DNA of 7,095 nucleotides, taken from contig CAMFRJ010000057.1 in the NCBI GenBank assembly GCA_945981915.1, positions 1-7,095 on the forward strand, read 5' to 3'. The notes under the pieces are model-generated. The model was given only the letters and a program-made list of their open reading frames with translations. It did no database searches and was not told where the DNA came from. The translations under genes and the position numbers were made by a program. Below, one piece after another: positions 6,952 through 7,095 of this stretch; the first letter of the stretch is position 1; each line of letters begins with the position of its first letter. The DNA is from an uncultured Erysipelotrichaceae bacterium. GTDB lineage: Bacteria; Bacillota_I; Bacilli_A; Erysipelotrichales; Coprobacillaceae.

Positions 6952-7058
6952 GACTCGTCCTCCTTAAAAATAGTCACTTTGACTCTATGTCTTTCTTTTT
7001 TCGTAATATCATCATAGAAAATAAAACAATATTTAAACCGTTTATCTTCTCTATTATA
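6948..7058 (-). CDS. Partial upstream gene, C-terminal 36 residues, unidentified
   Basis: A minus-strand frame is open from the genomic edge of the contig to a TGA at 6950-6948. It encodes 36 residues, including RFKYCFIFYDD and ending VTIFKEDES, rich in lysine and aromatic residues. The stop overlaps the ATG of the fusion dehydrogenase as ATGA, a frequent sign of translational coupling in operons. No convincing promoter lies between this frame and the next gene, which also suggests a shared transcript. The 5' part is missing because the contig ends in adapter. I do not recognise the family. An open frame this short could occur by chance in A+T-rich DNA, although stop codons are frequent at this composition. 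Confidence 0.5.
   Translation of the reverse strand, partial: YNREDKRFKYCFIFYDDITKKERHRVKVTIFKEDES
6959..6965 (-). promoter_or_regulatory. Ribosome binding site of the fusion dehydrogenase
   Basis: A perfect AAGGAGG lies seven bases upstream of the ATG at 6949-6951. It confirms that translation starts with the extra N-terminal domain and not at the family's usual start near residue 143. It sits inside the last codons of the upstream partial gene. Confidence 0.88.
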
Positions 7059-7059
7059 T

Positions 7060-7095
7060 CTGTCTCTTATACACATCTGACGCTGCCGACGATAT
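7060..7095 (-). other. Nextera/Tn5 Read 1 sequencing adapter (library artefact)
   Basis: Positions 7060-7078 read CTGTCTCTTATACACATCT, the reverse complement of the Tn5 mosaic end. They continue through 7092 as the rest of the Nextera Read 1 adapter in reverse complement. The last three bases (TAT) are probably the first bases of the sample index that follows this adapter. The genomic sequence therefore ends at about 7059, and the gene running off this edge is cut by the assembly, not by biology. Confidence 0.98.

Noticed and set aside
1..7095. The two ends form a 19-base inverted repeat identical to Tn5 mosaic ends, suggesting a 7-kb composite transposon.
   Set aside because: The sequences outside the mosaic ends are the Illumina Read 2 and Read 1 adapter tails, no transposase is present, and the cargo is housekeeping genes. 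This is library adapter.

Overview
The window is an assembled sequencing contig, not a natural end-to-end locus. Both ends carry untrimmed Nextera (Tn5) library adapter: positions 1-31 on the left and about 7060-7095 on the right. Genuine genomic sequence is roughly 32-7059. It is A+T-rich, with strong AGGAGG-type ribosome binding sites, TTGNNN/TATAAT promoters and tight intrinsic terminators. With the protein set (pyruvate phosphate dikinase, a DeaD-type helicase and a D-2-hydroxyacid dehydrogenase of the Fusobacteria/Firmicutes kind), this suggests a low-GC anaerobic gut Firmicute, perhaps of the Erysipelotrichia/Coprobacillaceae type. The lineage is an inference from style and is not proven.

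Every supported gene is on the minus strand, so transcription runs from right to left. In that order they are: (i) the last 36 codons of an unidentified gene cut by the contig end, whose TGA stop overlaps the next ATG; (ii) a 459-residue protein that joins an extra N-terminal domain of about 140 residues to a complete D-2-hydroxyacid dehydrogenase; (iii) a 527-residue DEAD-box RNA helicase with a DbpA-type RNA-binding C-terminus; (iv) ppdK, pyruvate phosphate dikinase; (v) a divergent DprA/Smf-like protein with a degenerate nucleotide-binding motif and a possible sliding-clamp-binding tail.

Genes ii to iv are each followed by an intrinsic terminator, and genes iii, iv and v each have a recognisable promoter. 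The window is therefore mostly single-gene transcription units placed head to tail; only genes i and ii look co-transcribed and translationally coupled. There is no evidence for one shared pathway. ppdK and the helicase are housekeeping genes of central metabolism and RNA metabolism.

The least ordinary items are the two end genes. The dehydrogenase N-terminus resembles the middle component of three-component ABC (ABC-3C) conflict systems, which would be an unusual fusion. The DprA-like protein has lost the GSR signature yet keeps the rest of the fold and ends in QMSIF. No rRNA, tRNA, CRISPR array, insertion sequence or riboswitch was seen, and no gene-free stretch exceeds 150 bases.
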